Below, piece by piece: positions 29,270-38,153 of a DNA stretch of 64,000 nucleotides. This DNA comes from Isoptericola sp. AK164. Lineage in GTDB: Bacteria > Actinomycetota > Actinomycetes > Actinomycetales > Cellulomonadaceae. The DNA is taken from positions 2,170,001 to 2,234,000 of the forward strand of contig NZ_CP119106.1 of the NCBI RefSeq assembly GCF_029643425.1, read 5' to 3'. The notes below the pieces were generated by a model that worked only from the letters and a program-made list of their open reading frames with translations, did not search any database and had not been told where the DNA came from. A program made the position numbers and the translations under genes. How positions within the stretch are numbered: the stretch's first letter is position 1; each line of letters starts with the position of its first letter.

Positions 29270-29623
29270 TCAGGCGGGACTCCATCCCAGCTGGGTGCCG
29301 GCCAGGACGTGGCCGTGCACGTGGAAGACGCTCTGGCCCGCGCGCGGGCCGGAGTTGAAGATGAACCGGTACTGGCCGTCGGCCAGCTCGTGCGCCACGT
29401 TGTCGGCGACACCGACGACCTCGGCGAGCAGGTCCGGGTCGGCCGCGGCCAGGACGGACACGTCCCCGTGGTGCTCCTTGGGCACCACGAGCACGTGGAC
29501 GGGAGCCTGCGGGTCGATGTCCCGGAAGGCCACGACCCGGTCGGTGTCGGCCACGACGTCGGCGGGCAGGTCGCCGGCGACGATCTTGCAGAAGAGGCAG
29601 TCCGCCTCGGTCTCCGTCGTCAT
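29270..29623 (-). CDS. HIT-family nucleotide-binding protein
   Basis: Small histidine-triad hydrolase acting on nucleotide phosphoramidates or aminoacyl-adenylates. The 117 residues begin CLFCKIVAGDLPADVV, a Cys pair seen in zinc-binding HIT members. The active-site triad is QSVFHVHGHVLAG (HxHxH). ATG 29623 follows TAGCGT (29635-29630) by six bases, indicating a leaderless transcript. That promoter probably also reads the PhoH-ybeY-CBS-era run downstream, since phoH starts two bases after this stop. Confidence 0.94.
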   Translation of the reverse strand: MTTETEADCLFCKIVAGDLPADVVADTDRVVAFRDIDPQAPVHVLVVPKEHHGDVSVLAAADPDLLAEVVGVADNVAHELADGQYRFIFNSGPRAGQSVFHVHGHVLAGTQLGWSPA

Positions 29624-29632
29624 GCGTCCACG

Positions 29633-30409
29633 CTACCGCCAGCGGCCCGTGCGGTCGCTGAGAATCGCGACGGCGACGGGTCCGGCGGTCGAGGTGCGCA
29701 GCACGTGCGGACCCAACCGGGCCGTCACGGCACCGGCGTCGGCGAGGGCGGTGACCTCCTCGGCGGAGATGCCGCCCTCGGGACCCACGACGAGGTCGAC
29801 CTCGGGCGCCTCGGCCGAGCCGTCCGCCGCCGTGGGCAGCGGGACGTCCGCGAGCGGCGTCACCGCCTCCTCGTGCAGCACGACGACGGCACCGCCCGCG
29901 GCGACGACCTCGCGCACCCGGTCGGCGAGCCCGCGGGTGGTCACGTGCTCGTGCACGGGCGGCAGCCAGGCCCGACGGGACTGCTTGACCGCCGCGAGCA
30001 CGGTCGCGGCCCACTTGGCGCGCGCCTTCTCGGCCCGCGGGCCGCGCCAGACGACCACGGACCGGTCGGCCTGCCACGGCACGACGGCGTCGACCCCGAC
30101 CTCCACGGCCGCCTCGACGGCCTGGTGGTCGCGGTCGCCCTTGGCCAGCGCCTGGACCAGCGCGAGCCGCACGGCAGGGGCGGGCTCGTGCCGCACGTCC
30201 TCGACGCGCAGGGTGACCTCGCCGCCGTCGACGGCCTCGACCACACCGAGCACGCGGGTGCCCGCGCCGTCGACCACGTCGAGCCGCTCCCCCGGGCGGC
30301 GCCGCTGGACGACGCCGGCGTGCCGGCCCTCCGGCCCGCCGAGGACGTAGGTCGCCCCCGGCGCCGGCGCAGACGCCACGCCGGCGTCGACGAAGACGGG
30401 CGCGCTCAC
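29633..30409 (-). CDS. rsmE: 16S rRNA (uracil-1498 N3) methyltransferase
   Basis: SPOUT-class SAM methyltransferase modifying U1498 of 16S rRNA. The 258 residues include the PUA-like N-terminal part (GPEGRHAGVVQRRRPGERLD) and LVQALAKGDRDHQAVEAAVE. The knot region is DLVVGPEGGISAEEV, RLGPHVLRTSTAGPVA and the C-terminal AILSDRTGRWR. GTG 30409 is chosen because it gives the usual short N-terminus. The downstream order rsmE-HIT-phoH matches other actinobacteria. Confidence 0.95.
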   Translation of the reverse strand: MSAPVFVDAGVASAPAPGATYVLGGPEGRHAGVVQRRRPGERLDVVDGAGTRVLGVVEAVDGGEVTLRVEDVRHEPAPAVRLALVQALAKGDRDHQAVEAAVEVGVDAVVPWQADRSVVVWRGPRAEKARAKWAATVLAAVKQSRRAWLPPVHEHVTTRGLADRVREVVAAGGAVVVLHEEAVTPLADVPLPTAADGSAEAPEVDLVVGPEGGISAEEVTALADAGAVTARLGPHVLRTSTAGPVAVAILSDRTGRWR

Positions 30410-30504
30410 GACGCACGCCCCTCGCGCGAGCCCTGCGGTGCCTCGCTCCGGCACACCTCGTGCCTCGGCGTACCTCCTCGGGAGCTCCTCGCGCTCACGG
30501 TTCC

Positions 30505-31626
30505 TCAGCGCCCGGCGAACTTGTCCCGCAGGCGCGAGAACACGCCGGGGTGCGCGGCCGCGAGCCGCGGGTCGGGACGCTCCTCGTCGCGCAGCTCGGC
30601 GAGCTTGCGCAGCAGCTCGGTCTGCTCCTCGTCGAGGGAGGTCGGGACCTGCACGTCGATGTGGACGTTCAGGTCGCCGCGGCCGTTCGCGTGCAGGTGC
30701 CCGACGCCGAGACCCTTGAGCGTGACGACCTCGCCCGGCTGCGTGCCCGGACGCAGGTCGATCTCCTGCTGACCGTCGAGGGTGGACAGCTCCAGCACGG
30801 TGCCCAGGGCGGCCGCGGTCACCGGCACCGGCAGGGTGCAGTGCAGGTCGTCGCCGCGACGCACGAAGGTGTCGTGCGCCTTCTCGCGGATCTCGACGTA
30901 CAGGTCGCCGGCCGGGCCACCGCCCGGGCCGACCTCCCCCTGGGAGGACAGCTTGATGCGCGTGCCGGTGTCGACACCGGCGGGCACGTTCACCGTCAGC
31001 GACCGGCGCGAGCGCACCCGGCCCTCGCCGGAGCACTCGGCGCACGGCTCGGGGATGACGGTGCCGAAGCCCTGGCAGGCCGCGCAGGGCGCGGTGGTCA
31101 TGACCTGGCCCAGGAAGGACCGGGCCACGCGCTGGACGTTGCCCTGGCCGTGGCAGACCTCGCAGGTGCGCACGTCGGTGCCGGGCCGGCAGCCGTTGCC
31201 GCCGCACGTCCCGCACACCACGGCCGTGTCGACCTGCAGCTCGCGCTTGCCGCCGAACGTCGCCTCGGTGAGGTCGATGTCCATGCGCACCAGGGCGTCC
31301 TGGCCGCGCCGTGCGCGCGGCACGGGGCCGGACGGCTGGCCGCCGCCGAAGAACGTCTCGAAGATGTCCTGGAACCCGAAGCCCTGGCCGAAGCCGGCGC
31401 CGGCGCCGCCGCCGGGCGCGCTCGGGTCGACGCCCATGTCGTACTGCTCGCGCTTGTCGCGGTTCGACAGCACCTCGTAGGCACGGGCGACGTCCTTGAA
31501 CTTCTCCTCGCCCTCGGCACCCGCGACGTCGGGGTGGAGCTCGCGGGCCAGGCGACGGTACGCCTTCTTGATCTGCTCGGGGGTGGCGTCACGCTCGACG
31601 CCGAGGATCTCGTAGTAGTCGGTCAC
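30505..31626 (-). CDS. dnaJ: Chaperone DnaJ
   Basis: J-domain co-chaperone of DnaK. The 373 residues show the J domain (about 1-66) with HPD in RRLARELHPDVAG, and a Gly/Phe-rich linker with GAGFGQGFGF. The zinc-finger domain has four CxxCxGxG-type repeats (CGTCGGNGC, CEVCHGQG, CAACQGFG, CAECSGEG). The C-terminal substrate domains end FAGR. It lies 49 bases downstream of hrcA in the same direction, the standard hrcA-dnaJ2 pairing, and should share CIRCE/HrcA control. Confidence 0.96.
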   Translation of the reverse strand: MTDYYEILGVERDATPEQIKKAYRRLARELHPDVAGAEGEEKFKDVARAYEVLSNRDKREQYDMGVDPSAPGGGAGAGFGQGFGFQDIFETFFGGGQPSGPVPRARRGQDALVRMDIDLTEATFGGKRELQVDTAVVCGTCGGNGCRPGTDVRTCEVCHGQGNVQRVARSFLGQVMTTAPCAACQGFGTVIPEPCAECSGEGRVRSRRSLTVNVPAGVDTGTRIKLSSQGEVGPGGGPAGDLYVEIREKAHDTFVRRGDDLHCTLPVPVTAAALGTVLELSTLDGQQEIDLRPGTQPGEVVTLKGLGVGHLHANGRGDLNVHIDVQVPTSLDEEQTELLRKLAELRDEERPDPRLAAAHPGVFSRLRDKFAGR

Positions 31627-31675
31627 AGGTCTCTCTTCGATGACGTGGAGAAGGTCTGGTCAGGGATACCGGTGG

Positions 31676-32716
31676 TCAGTTCGGCAGGACGCGCGACAGG
31701 TAGCGTGCCACGGCGCGGACCGAGGCGATGGTGCCCGGGTAGTCCATGCGGGTCGGGCCGATGGAGCCGAGGGAGGCGACGGTGTCGCCGTCGCTACCGT
31801 ATCCGGAGGCGACGACGGAGGTCTCGGTGAGACCGTCGAGGCGGTTCTCCCGCCCGATGCGGACCCCGACGCCGTCGCCGGCCATCTCGGTCAGCAGCCC
31901 CAGCAGCACCACCTGCTCCTCGAGCGCCTCGAGCACGGGACTGAGCCCCTGCTCGAACGTGGCCTCGGAGCGGACGAGGTTGGCGGTGCCCGCCAGCACG
32001 ATCCGCTCCTCGTTCTCCTCGCCGAGGGTCTCCACGACGAGGTCCGCGACGGCCTGGGTCACCCCGCTCAGGTGGGGGCCCACGGACTCGACCAGGCCCG
32101 CGAAGGCCGCGGGGAGGTCGGCCAGCCGCTTGCCCGCGGCGGCCGCGTTGAACCGGGCCCGCAGCTCGCCGAGGGTCGCCTCGTCGAGGTCGTCGCCCGC
32201 GTCGGAGCCGTCGGGACGCACGGGCAGCTCGCAGTAGCGCTGCTCGACCCGGCCGGTGTCGGTGATGACCACGACCAGGATCCGGGACTCCGCCACGGGC
32301 ACGAGCTCGAGGTGACGCAGCCCGGACCGCCGCAGCGACGGGTACTGCACGACGGCGACCTGGCCGGTGAGCTGGGCGATGAGCCGCCCGGCCCGGGTCA
32401 GGACGTCGTCGAGGTCCACGGCCTCGGACAGGAAGGTCTCGATGGCCCGCTTCTGGGGCACGTTGAGGGGTCGCACCTCGGCGAGGCGGTCGACGAACAC
32501 CCGGTAGCCGGCGTCCGTGGGCACGCGCCCGGCGGACGTGTGCGGCTGGGCGATGTACCCGGCGTCCTCGAGCGCGGCCATGTCGTTGCGGATGGTGGCC
32601 GGGGACACGCCGAGGCCGTGGCGTTCGGTGAGCATGCGCGACCCGACGGGCTCACGCGTGGTGACGTAGTCCTCGACGATGGCGCGCAGTACTGCGAGCC
32701 GACGTTCCTCGCTCAT
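31676..32716 (-). CDS. hrcA: Heat-inducible transcription repressor HrcA
   Basis: Repressor of class I heat-shock genes. The 346 residues show the N-terminal winged helix: [39 protein letters not shown] and [24 protein letters not shown]-like C-terminal domain follows, ending [20 protein letters not shown] 32716 has GGGGAGG just upstream; longer readings add an unrelated N-terminus. A CIRCE element lies upstream, so autoregulation is expected. Confidence 0.95.
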   Translation of the reverse strand: MSEERRLAVLRAIVEDYVTTREPVGSRMLTERHGLGVSPATIRNDMAALEDAGYIAQPHTSAGRVPTDAGYRVFVDRLAEVRPLNVPQKRAIETFLSEAVDLDDVLTRAGRLIAQLTGQVAVVQYPSLRRSGLRHLELVPVAESRILVVVITDTGRVEQRYCELPVRPDGSDAGDDLDEATLGELRARFNAAAAGKRLADLPAAFAGLVESVGPHLSGVTQAVADLVVETLGEENEERIVLAGTANLVRSEATFEQGLSPVLEALEEQVVLLGLLTEMAGDGVGVRIGRENRLDGLTETSVVASGYGSDGDTVASLGSIGPTRMDYPGTIASVRAVARYLSRVLPN

Positions 32717-32748
32717 CTCGACCTCCCCTCGCTCGGCGCCCCGGGGGG

Positions 32749-32775
32749 TTAGCACTCTCCAGGGCTGAGTGCCAT
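32749..32775. promoter_or_regulatory. CIRCE operator
   Basis: TTAGCACTC-(9 bases)-GAGTGCCAT: the left half is a perfect CIRCE half site and the right half matches seven of nine positions. It lies 33 bases upstream of the hrcA start. HrcA binding and repression of hrcA-dnaJ is expected. Confidence 0.88.
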
Positions 32776-32819
32776 CTTACGCGTCTCCCCCGACGGTCCG
32801 GCCGCTCACCCCCCGTCGG

Positions 32820-32831
32820 TGAGGTACCTCA
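32820..32831. promoter_or_regulatory. Perfect 12-base palindrome TGAGGTACCTCA
   Basis: Sits in the 271-base divergent region between hrcA (-) and the small gene at 32988 (+). Besides CIRCE and this palindrome I see no other structured signal there. It may be an operator for the small gene; no regulator can be named. Confidence 0.4.
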
Positions 32832-32987
32832 TCCCGGCGACGACCCCACGACGGCCCGGAGCGCCACGTCTCCCCCACCGGTCCGCCGGCGAAGACCGGT
32901 CGGACGACCGATCCACGCCCCTACCTCAGGGACCGAACCTGGAGTCATCGCGGAGCCACCCCGGCCCGCCGACCAGGGAGGGTCACC

Positions 32988-33194
32988 ATGTCCCCGGAGC
33001 AGCTTCACCAGATGTACCGCCTGCAGGAGGCCGAGGCCGTCCGCGAGGCGGAGCACCGCCGTCGGGCGGCCGAGCGCGCCGCGCAGGACGTGCCGCGGCA
33101 CCGCCGCCACCCCGAACCGGCCCCGCGCCCCCGCGTCCTGGTGCTCCTCGACCGCCTGCGCATGGCCCGGGCCCGTGCGGTCCGCGCAGCCTGA
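32988..33194 (+). CDS. Small charged hypothetical protein
   Basis: A 68-residue protein, very rich in Arg, Ala and Glu. Residues about 5-40 look like one long amphipathic or coiled helix (LHQMYRLQEAEAVREAEHRR), then a Pro/Arg linker and a short C-terminal helix (VLVLLDRLRMARARAV). GGGAGG upstream (32975-32980) supports ATG 32988. It lies 34 bases before the LAL regulator in the same direction. I recognise no family. Confidence 0.62.
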   Translation: MSPEQLHQMYRLQEAEAVREAEHRRRAAERAAQDVPRHRRHPEPAPRPRVLVLLDRLRMARARAVRAA

Positions 33195-33228
33195 GGCGTA
33201 CCGCCCCGGGGGCTGGCAGCATGACTCC

Positions 33229-36090
33229 ATGAGGGTCAGCCGGGTCCCGCTGATCGGCCGCGAGACCGAGCTCGCGACGTTGCGTGGCCTCCTCGAGGAG
33301 GCCACGCACGGCGACGGGCAGTGCGTGGTCGTGGGCGGGGAGGCCGGGATCGGCAAGACGCGCCTCGTCGAGGAGCTCCTCGACGGGTCCGGTGCCGGCC
33401 CGGCCTTCGTCCTGCGGGGCCAGTGCGCCGACTCCGGCGCCGGCCCCGTGCCGTACGCCGGGCTCGAGGGTCTGCTGCGGGACGCCGTCACCGCGCTGGG
33501 ACCCGAGGCCACGCTGGAGGCCGCCGGACCGGCGGCGGACGCCCTCGGCGTCGTGCTCCCCGAGCTGGTCGCGGTCCGGGCCGACGGGGAGGCCGGGCGT
33601 CTGCCGGAGGCCCTCGCCGCACTGCTCACCACGCTCGCCGGGAGACGACCCGTCGTGGTCGTGATCGAGGACCTGCACTGGTCCGACGACGCCACCCGCG
33701 GCTGCGTGGCCCGCCTCGCCCGCACCGCCCCCGGCCGTCGGCTGCTGCTGGTGGTCACCTACCGCAGCGACGACGTCGGACGGACCCACCCCCTGCGGGC
33801 CGCGCTCGCGGAGATCGAGCGGGCCCGGCTCGCCACCCGGGTCGAGGTCCCGTGGCTCGCCGCCCACGACGTCGTCGCCCTGTTCCGGGCGCACCTCGAG
33901 GCCGGAGCCGTCGACCTCGAGGAGATCGTCGACCGCAGCCAGGGTGTGCCGTTCTACGTCGAGGAGCTCGCCACCGGGGTCGGCGTCACCCTGCCCGAGT
34001 CGGTGCGCGACCTGATGCTCCTGCGGTACTCGCGCCTCGGCCGCGACGCGCAGGAGTTCTGCCGCACCGTGGCCGCCGCCGGGCAGAGCGTCGGGCACGA
34101 GCTGCTCGCCGCGGCGCTCGGCGACGAGGCCGTCCGGGACGCGGAGCCCGCCGCCCGCGAGTCCGTCGAGGCCGGGGTCCTCGTCGTCGACGCCGACGGC
34201 TACCGGTTCCGGCACGCCCTGATGCAGGAGGCCGTGGCCACCGAGCTGCTGCCCAGCGAGAGCCGGCGCCTGCACACCGCCTACGCCCGCGCCCTGGAGA
34301 CCCGGCCGGCCACCATCGCCCGCCTCGCGGAGATCGCGGACCACTGGTGGCGTGCCCGCGTGCCGGACCGGGCGCTCGCCGCGTGCGTGGCGGGCCAGGC
34401 CGCGGCCGGCGAGTACGCGGCGACGTCCACGGCCGTCGCCCTGGGCGAACGGGCGCTCGAGCTGTGGGACCTGGTCGCGGACCCCGAGGAGGTCGCGGGC
34501 ACCACCCACGCCGAGCTCATGCGGCGGGTGGCCTGGGCGCTGCACGTCGGGTCCCAGGCCGAGCGCGCGCTCGCGCTCGCGCGCCAGGCCCTCGACGAGT
34601 GGCCGCCGGAGGACCCGGCCGGGCGTGTCTCCGCCTACGTGACGCTGTCCACGGCCGCCGAGGTCACCGGGTCCGACGAGGGGCGGCGCCTGCTCGACCA
34701 CGCCCTGGAGGAGATCCCGGACGACGACGTCGCCGGGCGCGCCGCCCTGCTCACGGAGTCCGCCCGGGGCGCGATGATGGAAGGGCTCGAGGACCGGGCC
34801 ATCGAGCTCGCGAACCGGGGGCTGGCGGCCGCCGAGGAGGCCGGGGACCGCCGCCTGCAGGCACGGTGCGTCAACATCCGCGCGGTCAGCCGCGTGATCA
34901 CCGGTGACATGGACGGGCTCGAGGACTTCGCCCTCGACCGCGCGCTCGCCGGCGACGACTGGGACGCGCTGATGAAGCACTTCGTCAACGCCTCCGAGGC
35001 CACGCTGCGCGTCGGCAGGGCGCACCGGGCGCTGGAGATCGCCGAGGAGGGGGCCGCCCGGGCGCGGGAGCGGGGCACCGGGATCGGGATGCGGTCGCGG
35101 ATCGAGGGCAACGGCATCGAGGCGCTGGTCGACCTCGGCCGCTGGGACGAGGCGGCGGCCTGGTTCGAGCGCACCGTCCCCCTGCTGGGACGCAGCGTCT
35201 TCACCGTCACCCTCACCGAGCTCTGGGCCTGGCTCCTGCTGTGGCGCGGGGAGGTCGAGCAGGCGGAGTCCGTGGTCCGGACGTACCGGGCGTCCTGGGA
35301 ACGGCACGGCCGGATCGAGCTGCAGGTGCGCTCGCTGCTCACCACCACGCTGGCGGACCTGGCCCTCGAGCGCGGGGACGTGGACGAGGCCCTCCGTGTC
35401 GTGGCCGACGCCGTGGCCGACCCCCTGCAGCGTCGGTCGGCGTCGTCGCTGCTGCCGATCCTCGGGATCGCGGCCCGGGCGCTGGCCGCGGCGGGGGCCG
35501 CCGGACGCGACGTGGACCGGGCCCCGTACCGCGCGGCGCTCGCCGACTGCTCCGGGTGGCCGACCCACGGCGTGTGGTCGGCGGTGTTCGCGGCCGAGCT
35601 CGGCGAGAGCCCGTGGTCCGCGGTGGCCTCCCTCGGGCCCGACGACGGCGCCCCGGCGTACCTGCGCCCCTACGCCCGCTACCGCGAGGGCGCCGGTCTC
35701 CTGGCCGCAGGGGACCGGCCCGGCGGCCGTGTCGCGCTGGAGTCGGCGGTCCGGGAGGCCGAGACGATCGGGGGCGGGCTGGTGGCCCGGCACGCGGCCG
35801 GGCTCCTGGCCGGGGCCGGTGCGGCCTCGCCGTCGCGGCGTCGGCCGGACGAGGCGGCCGACCGGCTCACCGACCGCGAGCGCCAGGTGCTGGAGCTGGT
35901 CGCCGAGGGGCTGACGAACGGCCAGATCGCCGAGCGGCTGTACATCTCCCGCAAGACCGCCTCGGTGCACGTCTCGGCCATCCTGCGCAAGCTCGGGGTG
36001 TCCAGCCGCACCGAGGCCGCCGTCGTGGCCCGGTCCGGGACGGCCGGTGCCGAGCGTGTCGACCCCACGGGCCGGGCGCCGTCTGCCTAG
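33229..36090 (+). CDS. Large ATP-binding LuxR-type regulator (LAL family)
   Basis: A 953-residue MalT/LAL-like activator. The N-terminal AAA/STAND ATPase has Walker A GGEAGIGKT (about 41-49) and Walker B VVVVIEDLHWSDD. The middle (about 400-830) is helical and TPR-like. The C-terminus carries a LuxR helix-turn-helix: LTDRERQVLELVAEGLTNGQ, then YISRKTASVHVSAILRKLGV. ATG 33229 follows CAGCAT (33217-33222) by six bases, so a leaderless transcript is likely. The ligand and targets are unknown; neighbours give no clear hint. Confidence 0.93.
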   Translation: MRVSRVPLIGRETELATLRGLLEEATHGDGQCVVVGGEAGIGKTRLVEELLDGSGAGPAFVLRGQCADSGAGPVPYAGLEGLLRDAVTALGPEATLEAAGPAADALGVVLPELVAVRADGEAGRLPEALAALLTTLAGRRPVVVVIEDLHWSDDATRGCVARLARTAPGRRLLLVVTYRSDDVGRTHPLRAALAEIERARLATRVEVPWLAAHDVVALFRAHLEAGAVDLEEIVDRSQGVPFYVEELATGVGVTLPESVRDLMLLRYSRLGRDAQEFCRTVAAAGQSVGHELLAAALGDEAVRDAEPAARESVEAGVLVVDADGYRFRHALMQEAVATELLPSESRRLHTAYARALETRPATIARLAEIADHWWRARVPDRALAACVAGQAAAGEYAATSTAVALGERALELWDLVADPEEVAGTTHAELMRRVAWALHVGSQAERALALARQALDEWPPEDPAGRVSAYVTLSTAAEVTGSDEGRRLLDHALEEIPDDDVAGRAALLTESARGAMMEGLEDRAIELANRGLAAAEEAGDRRLQARCVNIRAVSRVITGDMDGLEDFALDRALAGDDWDALMKHFVNASEATLRVGRAHRALEIAEEGAARARERGTGIGMRSRIEGNGIEALVDLGRWDEAAAWFERTVPLLGRSVFTVTLTELWAWLLLWRGEVEQAESVVRTYRASWERHGRIELQVRSLLTTTLADLALERGDVDEALRVVADAVADPLQRRSASSLLPILGIAARALAAAGAAGRDVDRAPYRAALADCSGWPTHGVWSAVFAAELGESPWSAVASLGPDDGAPAYLRPYARYREGAGLLAAGDRPGGRVALESAVREAETIGGGLVARHAAGLLAGAGAASPSRRRPDEAADRLTDRERQVLELVAEGLTNGQIAERLYISRKTASVHVSAILRKLGVSSRTEAAVVARSGTAGAERVDPTGRAPSA

Positions 36091-36099
36091 GCTCACGGC

Positions 36100-36969
36100 G
36101 TGCACGATCGCTACGGCTCCGACGTCCTGTCCTCCTCCCCCGGCGCGCCCGGCGGCTCGGCCCACCACCGCGCGCGGCCGACCACGCGGCCGCAGCCGGC
36201 CGAGCACGGCCTCGTGGTCGAGGAGGTGACCAGCGGCTGGGTCGGCGCCGTGACCCGCGTGGAGAAGTCCGGCGGCGTGCACCTCGTGGTGCTGGAGGAC
36301 CGCCGCGGCCGGACCCGGTCCTTCCCGCTGGGCAAGGGGTTCTGGGTCGACGGGCAGCCGGTCGAGCTCACCGCGCCGGTCACCTCCCGGGCACCGGCCG
36401 CGCCGACGCGGACGGCCTCCGGCTCCGTCGCGGTGCACGGGGCTCGTGCCCGCGTCGCGCGCGGGTCGCGCATCTGGGTGGAGGGCAAGCACGACGCCGA
36501 GCTCGTGGAGAAGGTGTGGGGCGACGACCTGCGCATCGAGGGCGTCGTGGTCGAGATGCTCGACGGCGTGGACCACCTGGCCGAGGCCCTCGCCGAGTTC
36601 TCCCCGACGCCCGAGCGCCGGGTCGGGGTGCTGGTGGACCACCTCGTGCCGGGAGCCAAGGAGCAGCGGATCGCGGCGGAGGCGCTGCGCACGGTCCCGG
36701 ACGGCACCGTCCTGGTGCTCGGGCACCCCTACGTGGACGTCTGGCAGGCCGTGAAGCCTGCCCGGGTCGGCCTGGAGTCGTGGCCGACCATCGAGCGCGG
36801 CACCGAGTGGAAGCGCGGCATCCTGCGCGAGCTGGGCTGGCCCGGAAGCTCGACCGCGGACGTCGGGCGGGCCTGGCAGCGGATCCTGGGCTCGGTACGC
36901 GACTTCCGCGACCTCGACCCGGCCCTCCTGGGCCGGGTCGAGGAGCTCATCGACTTCGTGACGGCGTGA
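36100..36969 (+). CDS. DUF3097 family protein
   Basis: A 289-residue protein of the actinobacterial DUF3097 family, function unknown. An N-terminal beta-rich segment (about 40-90; GLVVEEVTSGWVGAVTRVEK) precedes a TOPRIM-like region: SRIWVEGKHDAELVEKVWGD, VVEMLDGVDHLAEAL, VGVLVDHLVPGAKE and LGHPYVDVWQAVKP. The acidic residues in EGKHDAE and LVDH are reminiscent of TOPRIM metal sites (inference). GTG 36100 follows TAGGCT (36088-36093) by six bases. Confidence 0.88.
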   Translation: MHDRYGSDVLSSSPGAPGGSAHHRARPTTRPQPAEHGLVVEEVTSGWVGAVTRVEKSGGVHLVVLEDRRGRTRSFPLGKGFWVDGQPVELTAPVTSRAPAAPTRTASGSVAVHGARARVARGSRIWVEGKHDAELVEKVWGDDLRIEGVVVEMLDGVDHLAEALAEFSPTPERRVGVLVDHLVPGAKEQRIAAEALRTVPDGTVLVLGHPYVDVWQAVKPARVGLESWPTIERGTEWKRGILRELGWPGSSTADVGRAWQRILGSVRDFRDLDPALLGRVEELIDFVTA

Positions 36970-36980
36970 TCAGACGCTGA

Positions 36981-37511
36981 TCAGACCATGCCGTCGCGCT
37001 GGGCGTAGTGGTTGACCTTCTCGGAGATGTTCACCACCGCCTGGAAGACCTCCAGACCGATCCGCCAGACCGCCAGGTAGACCAGCGCGCCGATCCAGCC
37101 GAACAGGATGGTGAAGAGCCCGACGTACCACTGGTCGGAGAACAGCGTGGCGATGCCGGCGATGAAGGAGAACAGCCAGCCGATGGCGACCAGGATCGTC
37201 AGGATGACGTAGACGATCTTGACGATCTTCGGCGTGACGTAGTTGCTGAACGAGAAGTCGAACAGGGAGCCGATCAGCCCCTTGGTGTCGTCGCGCGCCA
37301 CGCCGGCGGCCGACGACGCCGCGCTCGCGTAGAACGGCTGCTGGCCGCCCTGGTGGCCCGACGGCGGCGGGTAGGACGCCGCCGGCTGCCCGGAGTGCTG
37401 CTGCCCGGTGTACGGCTGCTGGTACGGCTGCTGCGCGGGGTCAGGCTGCGACGGCTGCCCGCCGTAGGGGTCCTCGGGTCGTCCGGGCTGCTGCGGGGGG
37501 TTCTCGGACAT
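36981..37511 (-). CDS. DUF4282 membrane protein
   Basis: A 176-residue protein. The N-terminal 75 residues are a Pro/Gln/Gly/Tyr-rich cytosolic tail. The DUF4282 part (about 85-170) contains GLIGSLFDFSFSNYVTPKIV and two to three helices: VYVILTILVAIGWLFSFIAG and YVGLFTILFGWIGALVYLAV. It closes with WRIGLEVFQAVVNISE. GGAGGAACG precedes ATG 37511. It is convergent with the DUF3097 gene (11-base gap) and divergent from two DUF4870 genes. Function unknown. Confidence 0.88.
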   Translation of the reverse strand: MSENPPQQPGRPEDPYGGQPSQPDPAQQPYQQPYTGQQHSGQPAASYPPPSGHQGGQQPFYASAASSAAGVARDDTKGLIGSLFDFSFSNYVTPKIVKIVYVILTILVAIGWLFSFIAGIATLFSDQWYVGLFTILFGWIGALVYLAVWRIGLEVFQAVVNISEKVNHYAQRDGMV

Positions 37512-37640
37512 CGTTCCTCCTGCTCGGGATGCGGTTGCCGAGCACCACTGTCGTGCCGCGGGCACGGCCTCGCCACCGGAGCCGCCGTCCACGGAGCCAC
37601 CACGATGGGTTTTCGTCCCCCGTGCTGCCAGGATGGAGGC

Positions 37641-38036
37641 ATGACGCAGAACCCGCCTCCCACCGGCCCGCCCGCGGGCCCACGACCGCTGTCCCCGCCC
37701 GACGAACGCACCTGGGCGATCATGGCCCACATCGGCCCGCTGCTCGTCGGGATCATCACGGCGGGGTCGCTGGGCTTCGTGGCCCCGCTCGTGATCTGGC
37801 TCGCCCTGCGCGACCGCAGCGCGTTCGTGGCCGACCAGGCCAAGGAGGCGCTGAACTTCCAGATCACGCTGCTCATCGGCCAGGTCGTCGGCTGGCTGAC
37901 CGTCTGGCTGCTGGTCGGGTGGCTGGTCCTCGCCGTGGTGTGGGTCCTGGGCATCGTGTTCGCGATCATCGCGGCGATCACCGTCAACCGGTACGAGGCC
38001 TACCGCTACCCCCTGACCCTGCGGCTGGTGAAGTGA
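37641..38036 (+). CDS. DUF4870 membrane protein 1
   Basis: A 131-residue protein with a Pro-rich N-terminal tail. The DUF4870 signature is ERTWAIMAHIGPLLVGIITA, DRSAFVADQAKEALNFQITL and ITVNRYEAYRYPLTLRLVK, with three transmembrane helices. ATG 37641 follows CAGGAT (37629-37634) by six bases (leaderless pattern). It is a close paralogue of the next gene. Function unknown; the family resembles Tic20-like small membrane proteins. Confidence 0.88.
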   Translation: MTQNPPPTGPPAGPRPLSPPDERTWAIMAHIGPLLVGIITAGSLGFVAPLVIWLALRDRSAFVADQAKEALNFQITLLIGQVVGWLTVWLLVGWLVLAVVWVLGIVFAIIAAITVNRYEAYRYPLTLRLVK

Positions 38037-38153
38037 CCGGGTGAAATCGCGGACCGCCGGTCCGGGACGTCCCACCGGTGCCCTCCTGCCCGGTAGGTTC
38101 GCCCGATGTGTCCGGTGCGGCAAGCGCGCCGCCCGTCGAAGGAGAGGAAGCAG

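Noticed and set aside
29268-30416. Extension of the PhoH frame upstream to give 1091 residues
   Set aside because: It reads antisense-like sequence in another frame of the HIT and rsmE genes; the PhoH N-terminus begins at 29267 or 29285.
32983-36726. Minus-strand open frame of 1247 residues opposite the LAL regulator and DUF3097 genes
   Set aside because: Antisense shadow caused by high GC; composition is low-complexity Arg/Gly/Pro/Ala and no domain is recognisable, while the plus-strand genes have clear motifs.
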